Source: Cystobacter fuscus DSM 2262 (GTDB taxonomy: Bacteria; Myxococcota; Myxococcia; Myxococcales; Myxococcaceae). From it: a stretch of 64,000 nt of DNA. The DNA is taken from NCBI RefSeq assembly GCF_000335475.2, contig NZ_ANAH02000007.1, forward strand, positions 186,001-250,000, given 5' to 3'. The position numbers and the translations under genes are program-made. How positions within the stretch are numbered: position 1 is the first letter of the stretch; each line of letters opens with the position of its first letter. Positions 53,599-62,246 of this stretch are shown piece by piece. The notes under the pieces are model-generated. The model ran no database searches and had not been told where the DNA came from. It saw only the letters and a list, made by a program, of their open reading frames with translations.

Positions 53599-54348
53599 GT
53601 CCCGTTCAATTACCCGCTGGAGGGGGATGCTTCGCTCGCGTTCGACGTCGCTGCGGGGCGACAGGAACTTCATAAGATTGCCCGCGAGGCGTTGGTTGGT
53701 GGTGTCATCACCAAGGATGAAATGGAGGCGGTTTATACTCAGCGAATGGCGAAGAAGGGCGCACCCGGACGAGATATCTACGACAAGCTGATCTCGGCAC
53801 CGGCCCAAGGCCGGTGCCCACTGTGCGCCCAGCGCCTCGTTACGACGCTCGATCATCATCTACCGAAGGCACACTATCCGGCATTGGCTGTCGCGCCGCT
53901 CAACCTCGTGCCGTCCTGCGCGGACTGCAATAAGGCAAAGCTGGATATCGCCCCGCGTGCGGCTACAGACGTGCCGCTCCATCCCTACTTTGATGACATT
54001 GACCAAGAGCGCTGGCTTTACGCGGAAGTAATTAAGACGCGCCCTGCGGCACTGCGATTCTACGTCGATGCTCCTAATACCTGGGATGTCGTTCTCCAGC
54101 GGCGCGTCCGCACCCATTTCAAGACGCTGGGGCTAGCTAGACTATACGCGACCGAGGCCGCCGAGGAACTGTTCAACATTCATCATTACTTGGGCGACAT
54201 TCATGCTGCCACTGGGACCGATGCCGTCCGGTCGCATCTGCAGGAGCGCGCCGCGAGCTGTCGCCACAGTCGCCGAAACGGGTGGCGGACGGCGGCGTAT
54301 GATGCGTGGGCAGCGAGCGATTGGTTTTGTGGCGGCGGCTTCATGTAG
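53599..54348 (+). CDS. HNH endonuclease-like protein (start uncertain, possibly 5' truncated)
   Basis: The frame from about 53599 gives VPFNYPLEGDASLAFDVAAG and then the zinc-bound HNH motif: RCPLCAQRLVTTLDHHLPKA, APLNLVPSCADCNKAKLDIA. The two C-x2-C pairs frame D-H-H (the first His being the general base) and N. The C-terminal part (YVDAPNTWDVVLQRRVRTHF, AAYDAWAASDWFCGGGFM) is typical of long HNH family proteins. No ATG/GTG/TTG is found in frame close to the conserved start; the first usable codons are TTG 53692 and ATG 53722. Either the 5' end was lost next to the tRNA scrap or a non-standard start is used. Confidence 0.72.
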   Translation, partial: VPFNYPLEGDASLAFDVAAGRQELHKIAREALVGGVITKDEMEAVYTQRMAKKGAPGRDIYDKLISAPAQGRCPLCAQRLVTTLDHHLPKAHYPALAVAPLNLVPSCADCNKAKLDIAPRAATDVPLHPYFDDIDQERWLYAEVIKTRPAALRFYVDAPNTWDVVLQRRVRTHFKTLGLARLYATEAAEELFNIHHYLGDIHAATGTDAVRSHLQERAASCRHSRRNGWRTAAYDAWAASDWFCGGGFM

Positions 54349-54351
54349 TAC

Positions 54352-54383
54352 TGCGGGAGAGCCACGTAACCGGCTCTCCCGCA
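54352..54383. terminator. Perfect 12-bp hairpin after the HNH gene
   Basis: TGCGGGAGAGCC pairs with GGCTCTCCCGCA around the 8-base loop ACGTAACC, beginning 4 bp after the HNH stop. No T tract follows. Likely the transcript end of the HNH gene, though such perfect hairpins also occur at mobile-element ends. From 54384 to ~54524 no gene is visible; GTAACAGC recurs at 54450. Confidence 0.5.
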
Positions 54384-54524
54384 CTTCATGTGCTTGAGGC
54401 GCGTGAACCGGCCTGCTCCAGATGAGGTTTGCGAGTGGGCAAGCAGGGGGTAACAGCAGACAGAGAGGGTGACGCGTACAACCCGCGGTGAGCGAGTTGT
54501 ACCCGGTCGCCCCTCGCGCCCCCT

Positions 54525-54842
54525 CAGGTGGCTGACCCCCTCCAGGGTGAGCTCCGGCCCGAGGCGCGGCGCGAAGCGCATCCGCCAGGACGCGAAGAGG
54601 CGGCCCTCCTGCTTGGCCAGCTCCTCCACGGAGATCTCCACCCGGCGGGCACGGGCCAGGAAGCGCCGGTTGAGCTCGGCGTAGGCGGCCAGGCCGGAGA
54701 CATGCTGGAGCGGATCCTGGAACTGGATGTGCTCGTCGTAGAGGGAGAGGAAGGCGGGCAGCGCCGGCTCGCGCTCCCGGAAGAGCGTCTCGAGCGCACG
54801 GCGCCAACGCTCACCCAGCGTTCCCGGCTCCGGCTCGCTCAT
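54525..54842 (-). pseudogene. SnoaL/NTF2-like gene, 3' truncated
   Basis: From ATG 54842 about 105 residues are normal for a SnoaL-type NTF2 fold: RWRRALETLFREREPALPAF, LSLYDEHIQFQDPLQHVSGL, ARARRVEISVEELAKQEGRL, FASWRMRFAPRLGPELTLEG. After GVSHLRGREG the frame runs on into unrelated, Arg/Ser-rich sequence. The missing end survives only as the scar at 51155-51190. This family includes polyketide cyclases, isomerases and small-molecule binders. Confidence 0.75.
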
Positions 54843-54932
54843 GTGTGGCTCCTGGGGAGGGTTCGCGATCCGTTGGTGCTCATCACTTCCGGGCCTTGAA
54901 CACGGGGCACCCGAAGCGGCGCACCGTCCTGG
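54820..54932. repeat. 113-bp direct repeat, right copy
   Basis: Partner of 51192-51304 (about 96% identical). On the left it enters the SnoaL-like gene; on the right it continues without a break into the 99-residue gene, so this is the ancestral copy. The 3.5 kb between the copies is therefore the inserted or rearranged part. Confidence 0.9.
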
Positions 54933-55182
54933 CGCCCAGGGCGAGAGCCACGACACGCGAGATCTGCTCGATCGCCGAGTTCGTCTCCAGGCGGTCGTAC
55001 TCCGTCGCGAACGTCAAGATGAGGTGGAGCGTTCCGAGCGAGGAGTCCTCGAAGAGGGTCATGCTCTTGAAGCCGGGGTAGTCGGAGAGGCCCTCCAGGG
55101 CGCGTTCCCGGGCGATGGCATCCACGCGTGTGAACTCCCGGGGATCGGCTCCCTCGAAGACGATGACCTCCGCGGCCTTCAT
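54883..55182 (-). CDS. Small dimeric alpha/beta-barrel protein (ABM-like), unknown
   Basis: 99 residues: strand VIVFEGADPREF, helix RERALEGLSDYPGFKSMTLF, strand LGTLHLILTFATEYDRLETN, helix AIEQISRVVALALGARTVRR. The secondary-structure order beta-alpha-beta-beta-alpha-beta and size fit antibiotic-biosynthesis-monooxygenase-like dimeric barrels. The SnoaL-like pseudogene starts about 40 bp downstream, so the two were probably an operon. The last 15 codons are duplicated in the left 113-bp repeat. Confidence 0.65.
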   Translation of the reverse strand: MKAAEVIVFEGADPREFTRVDAIARERALEGLSDYPGFKSMTLFEDSSLGTLHLILTFATEYDRLETNSAIEQISRVVALALGARTVRRFGCPVFKARK

Positions 55183-55349
55183 GGCTTCCTCTCGGGCGCC
55201 GCACCCTCCTCGCGCCCGGGGCGCGCTTCATACATGGCTTGCCCGCCGCTGACCAGGGACCCCCTCCCCCCCCGCGATGCTCGGCTTCCCAATCATCTCC
55301 GCGGGCGCGCGCACGGCGGCCGAGCCGCCCGGGGCCCTCCCGCCGGACG

Positions 55350-56495
55350 TCAGAACACGTTCGCGTCGAGAAAGGCGCCCAGTTCCTTGGCCATCGCCGC
55401 ATGGACCTCGGCCGTGGGGTGCCAGTCCTCGCCGTAGGGGTCGGTCAGGACGGGGGTATAGGCGAAGTAGTAGACATTCGAGTCTCCCTCCTCCTGGAGG
55501 ACATCCACCATGTCGGAGACGTACTTCTGGATGAGCGTCCAGTGCTTGCGGCCCTTGGGATAGTTGTCGTTCATCAGCGGGCCGAGGGTGCAGACGATCT
55601 TCGCATCGGGGTAGTACCCACGCAGCTGCTGGACGAAGGCCTTGTAGGCGTCCTGGAAGGGCTGGGCGGGCGGGGCGCTCGGCGTGTTGCTCTCATCGCG
55701 CACGTTGAAGTCATTGTTGCCCAGGTTGATGACGATGACCTCGGGCTCGAAGAGCTCGGTGTCCCAGAGCGGCTTGTCCTGGCCGGGGAAGATGCGCCGG
55801 TAGAGGTTGGGAAAGGCCTTGTCTCCCGTCGCGCCATTCAGGTTGCGGTAGACGCCCATGCCCGAGATGCAGGTGGTGATCACATCGGCGTTGTACTTGC
55901 GGCCCAGCAGTGAGCCATAGGCCTTGGAGATGTCTTCGTTCTTCGAGTGGTAGCCGGTGTTCGGCTCGGTGTAGGTGGGGGCGTAGATGCGCACCTCGTT
56001 GCCATAGCCGCAGGTGATGGAGTCGCCGATGAACTCCATGCGCCGCAAGGGCCAGGGGGGTGGATCCAACAGGCTGCCCTGGAGGCTGAGCCCCAGGAAG
56101 CGGATGTTGCCGGCATAGGACTCGGTCCGCTTGACGATCTCGATGACGTGTTCGCCAGCAGGCAGGGCCCGTGCGCCCCGGAGCATCCCGCCCTCGGGCC
56201 GCAGTTCGACCTTGGCGGCCTGCTCGCCATCCACGAGGATGTTGACGAAGTTGGTGTGCTCGTCGCCGCCCTTGCCCTTGTCCTCGAAAGACACGTCCAC
56301 GCCGGTGCAATCACAGCGAAAGCGGATGGTGGTCCCCGGGTGCGCATAGATCGGCGCCTCCGGATTGGTGCGATCCACGCGTCCGACGTACTGCAACCGG
56401 TTGTCATTCGCGGGGAAGTCGTACCAGGGATCGAAAGGCTCACATCCAGCCATGCCGAGTACGAGCGTCAACCCCAAACAGCGCGCGAGATTCAT
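55350..56495 (-). CDS. SGNH-hydrolase lipoprotein esterase (carbohydrate esterase family 2-like)
   Basis: 381 residues from an ATG with AGGAGGA upstream. Lipobox LTLVLGMAGC. Residues ~25-150 form an N-terminal jelly roll (LQYVGRVDRTNPEAPIYAHP, then PAGEHVIEIVKRTESYAGNI). The SGNH part follows: MEFIGDSITCGYGNEVR with the nucleophile Ser, INLGNNDFN in place of GTND, and DWHPTAEVHAAMA with the catalytic D-x-x-H. This is the CE2 acetylxylan-esterase arrangement; deacetylation of polysaccharides at the cell surface is the likely role. It is divergent from the P450 gene across about 195 bp. Confidence 0.85.
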   Translation of the reverse strand: MNLARCLGLTLVLGMAGCEPFDPWYDFPANDNRLQYVGRVDRTNPEAPIYAHPGTTIRFRCDCTGVDVSFEDKGKGGDEHTNFVNILVDGEQAAKVELRPEGGMLRGARALPAGEHVIEIVKRTESYAGNIRFLGLSLQGSLLDPPPWPLRRMEFIGDSITCGYGNEVRIYAPTYTEPNTGYHSKNEDISKAYGSLLGRKYNADVITTCISGMGVYRNLNGATGDKAFPNLYRRIFPGQDKPLWDTELFEPEVIVINLGNNDFNVRDESNTPSAPPAQPFQDAYKAFVQQLRGYYPDAKIVCTLGPLMNDNYPKGRKHWTLIQKYVSDMVDVLQEEGDSNVYYFAYTPVLTDPYGEDWHPTAEVHAAMAKELGAFLDANVF

Positions 56496-56690
56496 CCATT
56501 CCTCCTGCGCGGGACTATGGCGCGGAGCCGCACGGGGCGTCACGCGATATTGACGAGACGTGGAATCCCCATGGGACCCGTCTTCCATTGATTGCTCGGC
56601 TGTCCGCACGAGAGGAGTTGCATGTCCACTGAAGGCTTCCAGACCATCTGGAATCCAGCTCCGAGCGGCGTATGCGGTAACATGGGGCGC

Positions 56691-57923
56691 ATGACGCCTC
56701 CCTCCGTGCCGTTCGATCTCAACCCCGTCAGTCCCCAGAACCTCGCGGACCCGATTCCGTTCTACCGGGAGCTCCAGCGCCAGGCGCCCGTGTACTGGGC
56801 GGAACCCATCAATACCTGGCTCGTGTCCCGCCACGAGGACGTGGTGGCCAGCTTCCGCGACCCGCGCCTGAGCGCCAACCGGACGGCGTTCTTCGAGCAC
56901 CAGGTGCAGAGCCTCGGCCCGGCCAGCATCCAGGACTTCATGAAGATCATCCGCAATCAGGTGTTCATGAAGGATGGCGCCGAGCACATCCGGCTGCGCC
57001 GCAACATGAACCCGGGCTTCACGGCCCAGTCGCTCGACAAATGGCGGCCCGCCATCCGCCACACGATGGAGCAGCTGCTCGAGCGCGTCCAGGCGCGTGG
57101 CCAGATGGATCTGGTGAAGGAGATCTCCTACGAGCTGCCCCCGCTCGTCATCGCCGAGCTGCTCGGCATCCCGGTGGAGGATCGCGAGCGTTTCCGGGCC
57201 TGGTCCAAGCCCATCGCCGACTTCTCGAGCCCCGCGCCGGACGCGGACATGGGCGTGCTCGGCAAAGAGGTCAACCGGGCGATGATGGCGTTCAGTGGCT
57301 ATCTGACGCGGATCGTCGAGGAGCGCCGGAGCGCGCCCGGGCCGGACGTCATCAGCCAGATGGTGAGCGCCGAGGAGGAGGGCAAGCTGACGACGGAGGA
57401 GGTGGTCTCCAACGCGCTGCTGCTGCTGTTCGCCGGGCACACCACCACCACGGACCAGTTCAGCAACTGCGTCCATGCGCTGCTGACCTCCCCCGATCAG
57501 TTGAAGGCGCTGCGGGACAACGCCGGCCTGCTCGGCTCCACCATCGAGGAGAGCATCCGCTTCAACCCGGCGGTGCCCTTCATCGGCCGCGTCGCCGTGG
57601 AGGACTTCGAGCTGCGCGGGCAGACGATCCGCAAGGGCTCGCACGTGATGTTCGCCCTGGGCGCCGCCAACCGCGACCCCGAGGTGTTCTCCGAGCCGGA
57701 TCGGTTCGACATCACCCGGGACATGACGCAGACGCGGCACGTGGGCTTCGGGTTCGGTCCGCACCAGTGCATCGGGTCCGGCCTGGCCCGCCGCGAGCTG
57801 GAGATCGCCCTCGAGCTGCTGCTCCAACGGCTGCCCGGCCTGCGCCTGGACGAGGAGCACACGCCCATCAAGCACCACAGCCTGGCCTTCCGCGGGTTCT
57901 CCTCGCTGCACGTCCGGTGGTAG
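56691..57923 (+). CDS. Cytochrome P450 (bacterial class I type)
   Basis: 410 residues. I-helix LLFAGHTTTTDQFSNC (with His-Thr replacing the usual acid-Thr pair in part), K-helix E-x-x-R as EESIRF (E287-R290), and heme loop FGFGPHQCIGSGLARRE with Cys360 as the thiolate ligand. No membrane anchor and no fused reductase; needs external ferredoxin and reductase, none of which is in the window. Start at ATG 56691; ATG 56682 is an alternative with three more residues. Followed after 35 bp by a short-chain dehydrogenase, a combination typical for hydroxylation then oxidation of a lipid or secondary metabolite. Confidence 0.93.
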   Translation: MTPPSVPFDLNPVSPQNLADPIPFYRELQRQAPVYWAEPINTWLVSRHEDVVASFRDPRLSANRTAFFEHQVQSLGPASIQDFMKIIRNQVFMKDGAEHIRLRRNMNPGFTAQSLDKWRPAIRHTMEQLLERVQARGQMDLVKEISYELPPLVIAELLGIPVEDRERFRAWSKPIADFSSPAPDADMGVLGKEVNRAMMAFSGYLTRIVEERRSAPGPDVISQMVSAEEEGKLTTEEVVSNALLLLFAGHTTTTDQFSNCVHALLTSPDQLKALRDNAGLLGSTIEESIRFNPAVPFIGRVAVEDFELRGQTIRKGSHVMFALGAANRDPEVFSEPDRFDITRDMTQTRHVGFGFGPHQCIGSGLARRELEIALELLLQRLPGLRLDEEHTPIKHHSLAFRGFSSLHVRW

Positions 57924-57958
57924 GCAGGCGGCAACACCCACCAGAGCGGAGTCAACCC

Positions 57959-58813
57959 ATGAAGTCGGTGAAGGGAAGGGTCGCGGCCATCACGGGCGCG
58001 GGTTCGGGAATCGGCCGCGCGACGGCCGAGCTGCTCGCGCGCAACGGCTGCCATGTGGCCATCTCCGACGTGAACGAGCAGGGGCTCGAGCAGACGGCGG
58101 AGAAGTGCCGGGTCCACGGCGCGCGGGTGCACACGGCGCGGGTGGACGTCGCGAATCGCGAGGCGGTGCACGCCTGGGCCGACGAGGTGGCGCGGGAGCT
58201 GGGCGCGGTCCACCTCGTCATCAACAACGCCGGGGTCGCCCTGGGCGCCACCATCGAGGACACCCGGTACGAGGACTTCGAGTGGCTCATGAACATCAAC
58301 TTCTGGGGCGTGGTGCACGGCACCAAGGCCTTCCTGCCGCACCTCAAGGCGGCGGGAGAGGGCCACATCGTCAACGTCTCGAGCGTCTTCGGGCTCATCG
58401 CCGTGCCGACCCAGGCGGCCTACAACGCCGCGAAGTTCGCCGTGAAGGGCTTCACCGAGGCGCTGCGCCAGGAACTGGAAGTCGAGGGACTCCCCATCGG
58501 CGTCACGTGCGTGCACCCGGGCGGCATCAAGACGAACATCGCCCGGAGCGCCCGGAGCATCCCCCGGATGGGCTGGGTGGGGCCGGACTCCTCCGCGGAC
58601 TTCGAGAAGCTCTTCTCCACCACGCCCGAGCGCGCCGCGTCCGACATCCTCTCCGCCATCCTCAAGAACCGGCGGCGCCAGCTCATCGGCTCGGACGCCG
58701 TGGTCATCGACCTGCTGCAGCGCCTGCTGCCCACGCTCTACCAGCGCCTGCTGGTGGCGGGCGCGCGGCGGCGGTGGAGGAAGATGATGCTGTCCGCAGG
58801 ACCTCCCTCCTGA
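57959..58813 (+). CDS. Short-chain dehydrogenase/reductase
   Basis: 284 residues. Cofactor motif TGAGSGIG (12-19), N-N-A-G at 89-92, catalytic Ser142, Tyr155 and Lys159 in the Y-x3-K arrangement (AAYNAAKFA). The longer C-terminal tail (ILKNRRRQLIGSDAVVIDLL, QRLLPTLYQRLLVAGARRRW) is Arg-rich and typical of classical SDRs acting on lipids or membrane-proximal substrates. SDR after P450 suggests a two-step oxidation; the substrate is not deducible. Confidence 0.92.
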   Translation: MKSVKGRVAAITGAGSGIGRATAELLARNGCHVAISDVNEQGLEQTAEKCRVHGARVHTARVDVANREAVHAWADEVARELGAVHLVINNAGVALGATIEDTRYEDFEWLMNINFWGVVHGTKAFLPHLKAAGEGHIVNVSSVFGLIAVPTQAAYNAAKFAVKGFTEALRQELEVEGLPIGVTCVHPGGIKTNIARSARSIPRMGWVGPDSSADFEKLFSTTPERAASDILSAILKNRRRQLIGSDAVVIDLLQRLLPTLYQRLLVAGARRRWRKMMLSAGPPS

Positions 58814-58904
58814 CGAGCAGCGGACACAAGAGGCAAGGGCATTGACAGGGCGTCCACGCCCGAGCAGAAGCGAGAGCATCCACCAGTCACCAGGGGGGCT
58901 CACG

Positions 58905-59228
58905 ATGCGTCATACGCTTGCGATGCTGTGCTGTCTGCTGTCCACGGGTTGTCTGACAACGACGCCGGCGGCCTACAGCAAGGTACCGAAGGAGCGCGCC
59001 ACGGAGTGCGCCACGAACTGCGAAGAGCTGGGCATGAAGTTGACCGGGGTGGTCGTCATCAGGAACTCCGCCGGATGCGTGTGCGAGCCGAAGGACTCGG
59101 ACACGAAGGTCTCGACGGGCGCGGTGTCGGCCGCGGTGGGAGGCGCGCTCGTCACCGAGGAGGAGGAGGCAGCATCGACGGCCCAGTGGAACGCGCAACA
59201 GAGTACCGCCACGAGCCCGCGCCGCTGA
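58905..59228 (+). CDS. Small lipoprotein
   Basis: 107 residues from ATG 58905 with GGGGGG upstream. Lipobox LLSTGC at residues 9-14. Mature part carries four Cys in two pairs (ECATNCEELG and GCVCEPKD), likely two disulfides, then a Gly/Ala/Glu-rich end. No known family. About 90 bp downstream of the SDR gene, possibly on the same transcript. The following 215 bp (59229-59443) hold no gene that I can see. Confidence 0.65.
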   Translation: MRHTLAMLCCLLSTGCLTTTPAAYSKVPKERATECATNCEELGMKLTGVVVIRNSAGCVCEPKDSDTKVSTGAVSAAVGGALVTEEEEAASTAQWNAQQSTATSPRR

Positions 59229-59443
59229 GCCAGGCGGCGCCTCCACGTCACCGACACCTCACGCCCTCGAGCACTCGCGGGCGTGTTCAGGGACGGGAGA
59301 CCCTGACAGGGCCCCACCCTGGGTGAACGCGCCAGCGACGGAGGGTGCTCGGGAAGTGGATGCGGCCGGGCGGTAGAATCCACGCTCACGGAGTTCCGCA
59401 TCCAACCTACCGCGGCTCCAAGCATGGAAAGGGAGGGGCTCGG

Positions 59444-60277
59444 ATGACGACCCTGGCGCCAAGAAGGGATCCCCCGGAGGTGCGTGACTTTCGCTTCGAC
59501 CTCTCGGACGTGCCGAAGTACTGGCACGGCGGACGGCGGGCGGTCACGCTCTTCTTCGACAACCTGTCGGTGTTCTTCCCCGCGGGCGAGCGCTTCTTCA
59601 TGGCGAGTGTGAAGGCGTACCGCCACCGGGTGGAGGATGAACGGCTCCAACGAGAGGTGGATGCCTTCTGCGAGCAGGAGGGCCACCACAGCCGGGAGCA
59701 CGTCCGGTACAACAAGATGCTCGCCCGCCACGGTTACCCCGTGGCGGCCATGGAGCAACGGGTGGAACGGCACCTGCGGTACGTCTCCACGCACGTCCCT
59801 CGCGGCAGACAGCTCGCGGCCACCTGTGCGTTGGAGCACTTCACGGCGCTGCTGGCGAGCCTCGTCTTGAAGGATCCGCGGATGATGGAGGGGGCCCACC
59901 CGAAGATGGCCGAGCTGTGGCGCTGGCATGCCGCCGAGGAGAACGAGCACAAGGCCGTGGCGTTCGACGTCTACACCGCCATCGGAGGCACCTGGCGGGC
60001 GCGGTGTTTCGTCATGCTGCTGACGACGCTGTCGTTCTGGGGCCGCGTCTTCGGGCACCAGGTCCGGCTGATGCACGCGGAGGGCATCCTCTTCTCCGTG
60101 CGCGAGTGGTTCGATCTCGCGCGATTCCTGTTCATCCGACCCGGAGGGATGCTCGGGCTGCTGGGTCCGTACCTGAGCTACTACCGGCCCGGCTTCCATC
60201 CATGGGAGCACGACACTTCCGCGCTGCTTGCTCAGTGGAAGACAGCGTATGGCGCCGAGCCGCCCCGCTCGGCATGA
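59444..60277 (+). CDS. Metal_hydrol-type predicted metal-dependent hydrolase (ferritin-like helical protein)
   Basis: 277 residues from ATG 59444 with GGGAGGGG upstream. Conserved pattern: NLSVFFPAGERFFMASVKAY, then EQEGHHSREHVRYNKMLARH, CALEHFTALLASLVL, and WRWHAAEENEHKAVAFDVY. These E-x-x-H and H-x-x-E repeats match the PF10118 family of alpha-helical proteins named predicted metal-dependent hydrolases; the metal ligands look complete. Hydrolase activity is only a database-style label. C-terminal two hydrophobic segments may be membrane-associated. Confidence 0.82.
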   Translation: MTTLAPRRDPPEVRDFRFDLSDVPKYWHGGRRAVTLFFDNLSVFFPAGERFFMASVKAYRHRVEDERLQREVDAFCEQEGHHSREHVRYNKMLARHGYPVAAMEQRVERHLRYVSTHVPRGRQLAATCALEHFTALLASLVLKDPRMMEGAHPKMAELWRWHAAEENEHKAVAFDVYTAIGGTWRARCFVMLLTTLSFWGRVFGHQVRLMHAEGILFSVREWFDLARFLFIRPGGMLGLLGPYLSYYRPGFHPWEHDTSALLAQWKTAYGAEPPRSA

Positions 60278-60316
60278 CGGGGTAGCATGGAGGTGCGCGC
60301 CGACAAGGAGCCCTCC

Positions 60317-60697
60317 ATGACCGTCCGTTTCAACCACACGATCATCGCCGCGAAGGACAAGGTGCGCTCCGCGCGATTCCTCGCCGAGCTCCTCGGGCTG
60401 CCCGAGCCGCAACCCTTCGGGCCCTTCCAGGCGGTCAAGCTGGATGACGGGGTGTCGCTCGACTACATCGAATCCGGCGTCGACATCCCCGGCCAGCACT
60501 ATGCATTCCTCGTCTCGGACGACGTGTTCGACGCGCTGATCTCCAAGATCCGCGAGCGCGGAATCCAGCACTGGGCCGACCCGCACGGCCAGCACCCCGG
60601 GGAGATCAACACCCACGACGGGGGCCGAGGGGTCTACTTCCAGGATCCCTCGGGTCACTTCATGGAGGCCATCACCGTCCCCTACGGCGGTTGGTGA
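60317..60697 (+). CDS. VOC-family (glyoxalase/bleomycin-resistance fold) protein
   Basis: 126 residues. FNHTIIAAKDKVRSARFLAE gives the first His, LGLPEPQPFGPFQAVKLDDG, then HYAFLVSDDVFDALISKIRE gives the second, GRGVYFQDPSGHFMEAITV the final Glu. The beta-alpha-beta-beta-beta units and H-x-E metal triad fit the vicinal oxygen chelate fold. AAGGAG is 7 bases upstream of ATG 60317. Substrate unknown. Ends ~90 bp before an AT-rich foreign-looking segment. Confidence 0.88.
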   Translation: MTVRFNHTIIAAKDKVRSARFLAELLGLPEPQPFGPFQAVKLDDGVSLDYIESGVDIPGQHYAFLVSDDVFDALISKIRERGIQHWADPHGQHPGEINTHDGGRGVYFQDPSGHFMEAITVPYGGW

Positions 60698-60754
60698 CGG
60701 GCTCCTCGCCCCCCGCACGAGCGGGGACGGGCTGGTCTACAATGAGCGCAGCGC

Positions 60755-60953
60755 CACCTCGCGTGGGGCCTGTTTCCAGATTTTGGGGTAAATCTCAACG
60801 ACTCACCAAGAAGATTGAGTTGTTGAAAAGACTAGCCCCTCACGCTGCTATTCACGCGATCCTAGATAGAGGAAATAGAACCAACTCTGAATGCGATCAA
60901 CTCTCAGCTTGGTTCAAACAGCGTAGACTCAATCGGCACAAGATCTGCGCCGC
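60755..60953. other. AT-rich foreign-looking segment with no recognised gene
   Basis: For the central 120 bp (60781-60900) I count about 43% G+C, against roughly 70% in neighbouring genes. On the plus strand a frame gives a short basic peptide (GKSQRLTKKIELLKRLAPHA, AIHAILDRGNRTNSECDQLS, AWFKQRRLNRHKIC) that would fuse with the antisense of the peptidase remnant. I found no start/ribosome site that would make it a gene. Probably a piece of horizontally acquired DNA trapped in a rearrangement. Confidence 0.6.
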
Positions 60954-60955
60954 CT

Positions 60956-61028
60956 GTCTGGGTCTCCGCAGCGAGCAACGCCTTGAGAATGGCATCATGC
61001 GTGGCCTGCATCGTCAGCTCGAAGAGCG
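60956..61028 (-). pseudogene. Fragment of a second P1 (DmpA-type) peptidase gene
   Basis: 73 bp here match 62338-62410, inside the C-terminal part of the intact peptidase gene, without gaps and with 9 mismatches (88%). On the minus strand it reads LFELTMQATHDAILKALLAA-ETQT, against LFEATVQATQEAILNALLAA-ETQT in the intact gene. Nothing else of the second copy remains; the AT-rich segment adjoins its left side. A duplicated gene must have been almost completely deleted. Confidence 0.8.
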
Positions 61029-61131
61029 AGGGGGAGAAGCAGGCGCATCCGCCAGGAGACAGATGCATCAGACACAAAGAGGGCTCGGGATCAGCGGACA
61101 ACCCACCCAGCGATGACCGAAGGAAATCCTG

Positions 61132-62214
61132 TCACCGTGTGGGTGGCTTCGCCTCGCGGAGGGCCCGCTCCAAAGGAGCCCAGGAAACGAGTTTCGGCTC
61201 GCGCCGCCCGCCCTCGACACTCTTGAGCAGCAGGCCCTGCGGTGTCACCCGATCCGCCCGGTACTCATCGGGCTCGAACGTGGGCGAGGCATCCAGGGCC
61301 AGATGCCACACCGCGCCGGTGTCCAGCTCGATGGCCACCAGGGAGAAGCCCGGGTCCATGAACACGGGCTCTTCCAGCCACGCTCGGCCCTGGTGCACGC
61401 CCAACACACGCAATCCAGGCCCCGCGGTGAAGAGCCATTGGGAGCGGCCGCGCTTCGGCTGCTCGAGCACGACGTACGTGCGCTGCACGGTCCACTTGCC
61501 TCCCGTGGAAAAGACGTGGAGCCGCGCGCTTCCCCAGGTCCGGACCTCCTTCGGGCGGACACAACAGTCACCCCGGTGCAGCGAGTAGACACGGCCGGAG
61601 ACCACGAATCCCCTCGGGCCCTCGTCGAGGGCGTACGGCTCCTCGAGGGTGTCCGACTCGGACCACGACCGTGTCTGTGATACGGGGGGCCCCGGCAGCC
61701 AATTGGGGGGCGGCTGCGTCACGGCCCTCGCGGTGATGGAGGTGGCCGTATCCTCCGAGGGCGGAGGGAGTTGTTCCAACCGCCCAACACTGGCGGACTG
61801 GTGCTCGGGACGCCGAGCGTCGAGCGGGTCACCCCCCAACCAGGAGCGGAGTGTCACGCGCTCCGTGTCCGTGGGCGGCTGCTCTGGGCGATGGAGGATT
61901 CGCGCCGAGCACTCCGGCGAACCCGCGCCACATAACAGGGAGAGCGCCATGTGCCGGCACGTTCCAGGAATGACGAGCCACTCCCTGCTCGCCACGAGCC
62001 CGGTCGTGCCCCAGGACTCACTCGCCTCCTGGACGCGGACGGCCCGCTCCCCGCCCACCTCCACGAACTTCGCCGTCTGCCTTTCGGCTTCACCGAGACG
62101 GAAGGGCAGCGAGCAGGAGGCCACGGATTGAAGCGGTTCGGGTAGAGCCATCGTCCCGGCGTCAGGGTTCGCCGCCATCACCGCCAATCCGAGTCGTCGT
62201 AGCAGGCCGAGCAT
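61132..62214 (-). CDS. Hypothetical protein (360 aa), unknown
   Basis: 360 residues. A hydrophobic but not classic signal at the N-terminus (LGLLRRLGLAVMAANPDAG). Then Cys-containing beta-rich segments (VASCSLPFRLGEAER, TCRHMALSLLCGAGSPECSA), a Pro/Thr-rich linker (TARAVTQPPPNWLPGPPVSQ), and a C-terminal beta domain (TWGSARLHVFSTGGKWTVQR, VFMDPGFSLVAIELDTGAVW) resembling a beta-propeller or YCII-like blade in style only. No family named. It separates the peptidase gene from the displaced peptidase fragment, both on the minus strand. Confidence 0.6.
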   Translation of the reverse strand: MLGLLRRLGLAVMAANPDAGTMALPEPLQSVASCSLPFRLGEAERQTAKFVEVGGERAVRVQEASESWGTTGLVASREWLVIPGTCRHMALSLLCGAGSPECSARILHRPEQPPTDTERVTLRSWLGGDPLDARRPEHQSASVGRLEQLPPPSEDTATSITARAVTQPPPNWLPGPPVSQTRSWSESDTLEEPYALDEGPRGFVVSGRVYSLHRGDCCVRPKEVRTWGSARLHVFSTGGKWTVQRTYVVLEQPKRGRSQWLFTAGPGLRVLGVHQGRAWLEEPVFMDPGFSLVAIELDTGAVWHLALDASPTFEPDEYRADRVTPQGLLLKSVEGGRREPKLVSWAPLERALREAKPPTR

Positions 62215-62246
62215 CCGCTGTACCTATCACCCTTGGAGAACACGCC

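Noticed and set aside
57041-57958. Alternative long frame that joins the P450 region to the SDR frame
   Set aside because: The P450 motifs are all in the other frame; the SDR has its own ATG at 57959.
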